A stretch of DNA of 64,000 nt from Acidobacteriota bacterium. GTDB lineage: Bacteria; Acidobacteriota; Terriglobia; Acidiferrales; UBA7541. Shown here in pieces: positions 60,624-64,000 of the stretch (positions within the stretch are counted from its first letter, which is position 1; every line of letters begins with the position of its first letter). The position numbers were made by a program, and so were the translations under genes. The stretch lies in assembly GCA_018268785.1 (NCBI GenBank), contig JAFDVY010000001.1, forward strand, positions 62,001-126,000, given 5' to 3'. The notes beneath the pieces were generated by a model. The model was given only the letters and a program-made list of their open reading frames with translations. It did not search any database and was not told the DNA's origin.

Positions 60624-61370
60624 GTGACCTTCGACGCCCATCCAAGAAGCAGCCTGATCGTAGCGCTGGATTTCGATTCGCTATCCTCTGCGATGAAGTT
60701 CGCAAAGCAGGTGGCGGATCTAGTTGGCCTCTTCAAGATAGGCAATCAGCTCTTTACATCCGCTGGCCCCGCTGCGGTCAAGGAAGTCTCGGCCCTCGGT
60801 CCGGGCATATTCCTCGATTTGAAGTTTCACGATATCCCTAACACCGTAGCCGGCGCCGTTCTGTCCGTTGCGGCGATGAGTGGAGTGCAACTCGTCAACG
60901 TTCACGCGTCTGGCGGCGGCACGATGCTCAAAGCCGCTGCGCAAGCGATTAGCGCCGGTGTGCCTCTTGGCATGGACCGCCCGCGTTTGCTCGCTGTCAC
61001 GGTTCTTACCAGCATGGATCACAAGGCCATGCGCGAAGTTGGCCTCAGCGGAACGCCTCAATCCAGCGTTCTGAAATTAGCGAAGCTTGCAAAAGCTTCC
61101 GGTGTGGACGGCGTCGTTGCCTCAGTACAGGAAGCCAAGGCGATTCGCAAGGCGTGCGGCCGTGAATTCCTCATAGTCACTCCCGGCGTTCGTCCGAAAG
61201 AAAACGGAAAATCCGCCGCCAAGAAGGACGACCAATCGCGGACGGCGACTCCGACGGAAGCCATCCGCGCCGGTGCAGACTACATCGTGGTTGGCCGCCC
61301 GATTCTTGCGGCGTCTGATCCGCGCGCAGCCGCGCAGTCTATCGTGGACGAAATCGCAGCTTCTAAATAG
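60624..61370 (+). CDS. pyrF: Orotidine 5'-phosphate decarboxylase
   Basis: A 248-residue TIM-barrel enzyme giving UMP from OMP, last step of the pathway. LIVALDFDSLSSAMKFAKQV, the catalytic Lys-Asp pattern FLDLKFHDIPNTVAGAV, TPGVRP and GADYIVVGRPIL are diagnostic. GTG 60624 is the apparent start, 29 bases after the rlpA-like stop. An extra Lys-rich stretch (KENGKSAAKKDDQSR) lies after TPGVRP, a loop near the phosphate site that is usually shorter. Confidence 0.95.
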   Translation: MTFDAHPRSSLIVALDFDSLSSAMKFAKQVADLVGLFKIGNQLFTSAGPAAVKEVSALGPGIFLDLKFHDIPNTVAGAVLSVAAMSGVQLVNVHASGGGTMLKAAAQAISAGVPLGMDRPRLLAVTVLTSMDHKAMREVGLSGTPQSSVLKLAKLAKASGVDGVVASVQEAKAIRKACGREFLIVTPGVRPKENGKSAAKKDDQSRTATPTEAIRAGADYIVVGRPILAASDPRAAAQSIVDEIAASK

Positions 61371-61423
61371 CTCGTTTGACCTCTCTTTTCCTCCTGCCGT
61401 AGCATCAAAGCTCACACGCAAAA

Positions 61424-63334
61424 ATGGACTCCCCAATAAAGCACATCATTGTCGGCACGGCTGGTCATATCGATCATGGCAAGTCGTCACTCGTACAAGC
61501 ACTGACCGGCACGCATCCAGACCGTCTGGAAGAGGAAAGGCGCAGGGGAATCACAATTGATCTTGGTTTCGCATTTCTGGAAATGCCCGGCGTGCGCTTC
61601 GGGTTCGTAGACGTCCCGGGCCATGAGAAATTCGTAAGTAACATGCTTGCGGGCGCCACAGGCGTTGACCTCGCACTTTTGGTTATTGCTGCCGACGAAG
61701 GCGTGAAGCCGCAGACCCGCGAGCACTTTGAGATTTGCCGCTTACTCGGAATCAAACGCGGCATCGTCGTGCTCACAAAGAGCGACTTGGTGGATGTAGA
61801 TACGCTCGGCCTTGTGAAACTAGAAATTCAGGAATACTTGCGCGGCTCGTTTCTCGAAAATTCTCCAATGCTCGCCGTCAGCGTCAAAACGGGGAACGGA
61901 CTGTCAGAACTGAAAGGCGCGCTAGTGCACGCGGCAAGCAAAGCGCAGGAAAAGGATTCTGGCGGTCTGTTTCGCCTTCCGATAGACCGTTCCTTTTCCA
62001 TCAAGGGATTCGGCACCGTCGTTACTGGCACTCTTTTTTCCGGCAGCGTTGCTCCCGGAGACGAAATAGAACTCTTGCCGGGTGGCGAACGTTTGCGCGT
62101 GCGCGGAGTGCAATCCGGCGGAAAATCCGCGGAAGTTGCCTTCGCAGGCCAGAGAACCGCAATCAATCTTGCTGGAATTGAACACTCAGCGATCAGACGC
62201 GGCATGTCGCTCACTGTGCCAAATCGCTTTCGTCCCTCGGCCCGTGTGGACGTCAAACTGGAACTTCTCTCTTCCTCACCAATTTTGAAGCAAAGGTCCC
62301 GCGTCCATTTTCATTGCGGCACCTTTGAAACAATCGCTGAAGTTCGTCTTCACGAAGGCGAACAGTTGCGAGGCGGAGAAAGTTCCCTGACCCATTTGCG
62401 ATTGCAAGCTCCGATGCTCGTCTTGCCCGGAGACCGTTTCATCATTCGCCAATTTTCGCCCGTCGTCACCATTGGCGGCGGCATGATTCTGGACAATCTT
62501 GCGCGCCGCCCTGCAAAGAAAGATTCAGGTAGGATCGAATTTCTCAAGACGCTCGAATCCGCCGATTCCCGCAAGATTCTTCGCGCAATGGCTCTACGGG
62601 CTCCCTTTGGTCTTAACGAACAGGAGATCGCCGCGCGAACCGCATGGCCCGTGAAGGCAATTCAAGAAGCCGCTCAACTGGAGGAAGCAGAGTCGCACTT
62701 AAAAATCGTGAGCCACTCGCCCCTTTTGCTCGTGGGCCGGGAATCGTTCGCCGAACTTCAGACTAAAGTCATCGCCACTCTCGATGCGTTTCACAAAGCC
62801 AATCCGCTCACCCCGGGCATCGCCCGTGAGGATTTACGAGCAAAAGTCGCTCGTCGCACACGTGCGGAAATATTCCGCGCTGCTCTCGAAGAACTTGCCG
62901 TGCAGAAGAAGCTCGTCCTCGACGGCGAGACGGTAAAACGCGCGGGGGCCGAAGTGACTCTTCAACCTGACGAAAAGCGAGCCTATGATCAGATTGAATC
63001 GGCTTTCGCAAAAGCAGGGCTGGCCGTTCCACCTGTAAAGGACGTTCTCGCCCAGTTGGCCGTGGAACCAAAGCGCGCGGAAAAGCTTTTGCAAATGCTC
63101 CTGCGCGAGAAAAAATTACAGCGAGTCACCATGGAACTGATTTTTCACGCCAATGCTCTTCAGGAAATGCGCCAAAAAGTGGCCCACTTCAAGAAGGCGA
63201 AGAATGAGCGAATCTCGGTGCCTGCCTTCAAAGACCTCACCGGTATTTCCCGCAAGTATGCCATCCCATTACTCGAATATCTTGACCGGGAACGAGTTAC
63301 GCGCCGCGTCGGAGACGAGCGTGTTATACTCTGA
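61424..63334 (+). CDS. selB: Selenocysteine-specific elongation factor SelB
   Basis: A 636-residue GTPase that delivers Sec-tRNA(Sec) to UGA codons marked by a SECIS element. The EF-Tu-like part has [46 protein letters not shown] and VLTKSDLVD. Domains II-III follow ([17 protein letters not shown]). The C-terminal third (from about 395, [20 protein letters not shown]) is the set of winged helices that binds SECIS RNA, ending [20 protein letters not shown]. Its presence implies that the genome encodes selenoproteins. selA, selC and selD are not in the window. Confidence 0.96.
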   Translation: MDSPIKHIIVGTAGHIDHGKSSLVQALTGTHPDRLEEERRRGITIDLGFAFLEMPGVRFGFVDVPGHEKFVSNMLAGATGVDLALLVIAADEGVKPQTREHFEICRLLGIKRGIVVLTKSDLVDVDTLGLVKLEIQEYLRGSFLENSPMLAVSVKTGNGLSELKGALVHAASKAQEKDSGGLFRLPIDRSFSIKGFGTVVTGTLFSGSVAPGDEIELLPGGERLRVRGVQSGGKSAEVAFAGQRTAINLAGIEHSAIRRGMSLTVPNRFRPSARVDVKLELLSSSPILKQRSRVHFHCGTFETIAEVRLHEGEQLRGGESSLTHLRLQAPMLVLPGDRFIIRQFSPVVTIGGGMILDNLARRPAKKDSGRIEFLKTLESADSRKILRAMALRAPFGLNEQEIAARTAWPVKAIQEAAQLEEAESHLKIVSHSPLLLVGRESFAELQTKVIATLDAFHKANPLTPGIAREDLRAKVARRTRAEIFRAALEELAVQKKLVLDGETVKRAGAEVTLQPDEKRAYDQIESAFAKAGLAVPPVKDVLAQLAVEPKRAEKLLQMLLREKKLQRVTMELIFHANALQEMRQKVAHFKKAKNERISVPAFKDLTGISRKYAIPLLEYLDRERVTRRVGDERVIL

Positions 63335-63406
63335 TTTCACCCGTTAGCCCCGCACGTTGGAATAAATCCGGGCGTGGTAGAGTTGAAATCTGGGGCAGGA
63401 GGCATC

Positions 63407-63622
63407 ATGGAATTCCCAATCCACTGGCTTATTATTCTCGTTGTCGTACTGATTCTTTTTGGCGGGCGCAAGATCCCCGAATTGATGCGCGGCCTAGGCG
63501 AAGGCGTGCGCGGTTTTAAAGAAGGCATGTCCGGAAACAATCAAGCGCAATCAACTCCTCCTCCAGCGGCACCGGCGCAGTCTGCATCCACTGAAAAGCC
63601 ACCCGAAGAAAAGAAGTCTTAA
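63407..63622 (+). CDS. tatA: Sec-independent translocase protein TatA/TatE
   Basis: A 71-residue protein from ATG 63407 with AGGAGG upstream. The N-terminal membrane helix ([20 protein letters not shown]) with the FGGRKIPEL hinge and amphipathic helix ([15 protein letters not shown]) define TatA. The tail is Pro/Ala/Ser-rich. It forms the pore for folded twin-arginine substrates such as the VOC protein at 7568-8350. tatB and tatC are not adjacent. Confidence 0.95.
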   Translation: MEFPIHWLIILVVVLILFGGRKIPELMRGLGEGVRGFKEGMSGNNQAQSTPPPAAPAQSASTEKPPEEKKS

Positions 63623-63653
63623 CACGGCTTTCACATAATTCCGAGATTTCGAG

Positions 63654-63684
63654 GGCGCTCATGGAAAAATGAGCGCCTTTTTTG
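63654..63684 (+). terminator. Terminator of tatA
   Basis: GGCGCTCAT pairs with ATGAGCGCC over 9 bp with a 6-base loop, followed by TTTTTTG. It sits 32 bases after the stop codon. Confidence 0.93.
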
Positions 63685-63838
63685 TTTGTGGAGCTAAACC
63701 GAAGCTTAGCCCTGCCAGTCCCTCTCTCCTCATCCCTGTACTTCCGACCAGTAGTCCGCGATAAAACTTTAGCTTCAGACTGGTGTTAATCCAGGTAGCC
63801 CGGTGGACTCAATCAACTTGCGGTCGAGGAGAAGAAAG

Positions 63839-64000
63839 ATGAAATTCAATACGAAGTGGATTGCGGCACCCGTTTTCGCGCTACTGGTCGGCGGTGTGGC
63901 CATGGCGCAGGATCCCGCCTCGAGTGGAACTTCCAATACGCAAAGCGCTCCAGCAGCAAAGCCGGATCCCACGGTTCAGCAGCGCAAGGAAAATCAGCAG
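63839..64000 (+). CDS. Exported protein, N-terminal 54 residues only
   Basis: An open frame from ATG 63839, behind GAGGAG, to the right edge. The first 25 residues are a signal peptide (KWIAAPVFALLVGGVAMAQ), followed by a Ser/Thr/Ala/Gln-rich low-complexity start of the mature protein (DPASSGTSNTQSAPAAKPDP). The function is not readable from this fragment. Confidence 0.8.
   Translation, partial: MKFNTKWIAAPVFALLVGGVAMAQDPASSGTSNTQSAPAAKPDPTVQQRKENQQ

Noticed and set aside
1-64000. CRISPR array, prophage, insertion sequence or integron
   Set aside because: No regularly spaced repeats, transposase, integrase or phage structural genes were found on either strand.

Overview
The window looks like a chromosomal segment of an Acidobacteriota bacterium (inference from gene families, not from a marker-gene search). 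The pointers are a 1,141-residue Oar-type TonB-dependent receptor with an N-terminal carboxypeptidase-regulatory domain beside a ToxR-like membrane regulator, zinc-ribbon Ser/Thr kinases fused to TPR arrays, many exported hydrolases, a PEP-CTERM protein, and high-GC DNA sown with short palindromic intergenic repeats. There is no phage, insertion sequence, integrase or CRISPR array. It reads as ordinary core and near-core chromosome with about 55 genes.

Layout. 1-697: exported glycoside hydrolase cut by the left edge; 802-1773: aldo/keto reductase. 1927-13362 (minus): translation block thrS, infC, rpmI, rplT, pheS, pheT, zapA, interrupted between thrS and infC by a plus-strand dihaem cytochrome, two membrane proteins and a VOC-fold protein. 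13438-14069: vapBC-type toxin-antitoxin pair with a perfect-consensus sigma70 promoter. 14156-17520: two exported proteins. 17554-21018 (minus): type III polyketide synthase, ICMT-type methyltransferase, TPR protein and a dienoyl-CoA-reductase-like SDR. 21214-27680: exported phosphodiesterase, typA, CocE-type esterase, TPR protein. 27820-32270: TonB receptor and divergent ToxR-like regulator. 32460-33227: dimethylarginine dimethylaminohydrolase. 33308-35761: threonine/isoleucine leader peptide, attenuator, aspartate kinase and asd. 35794-42788: B3/B4-domain protein, PEP-CTERM protein under a sigma54-type promoter, giant Ser/Thr kinase, tRNA-Val and a GAF-AAA-Fis sigma54 activator. 42798-53247: S1/P1 nuclease, PPi-type phosphofructokinase, a pseudokinase-TonB fusion, serS, glutamate dehydrogenase and an exported adenosine-deaminase-like protein. 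53437-61370: thiD and pyrimidine genes (pyrR-pyrB-pyrC minus; pyrD and pyrF plus). 61424-63622: selB and tatA. A new exported protein begins at the right edge.

The most striking signal is at 33308-33587: a short ORF with nine Thr and three Ile codons in twelve consecutive codons, a perfect 12-bp terminator hairpin with a U-rich tail, then an aspartate kinase that has lost its ACT feedback domains, overlapped by asd. The layout is that of enterobacterial thrL-thrA attenuation, here in a very different lineage. It suggests that control of the aspartate pathway has moved from allostery to ribosome-mediated attenuation. Other points of interest are a non-AUG (ATC) start on infC, a PheT lacking its OB-type tRNA-binding domain, a TonB-like protein whose cytoplasmic part is a degenerate kinase, a sigma54 promoter on a PEP-CTERM gene, a type III PKS operon, and a set of exported enzymes that could scavenge nucleic acids.
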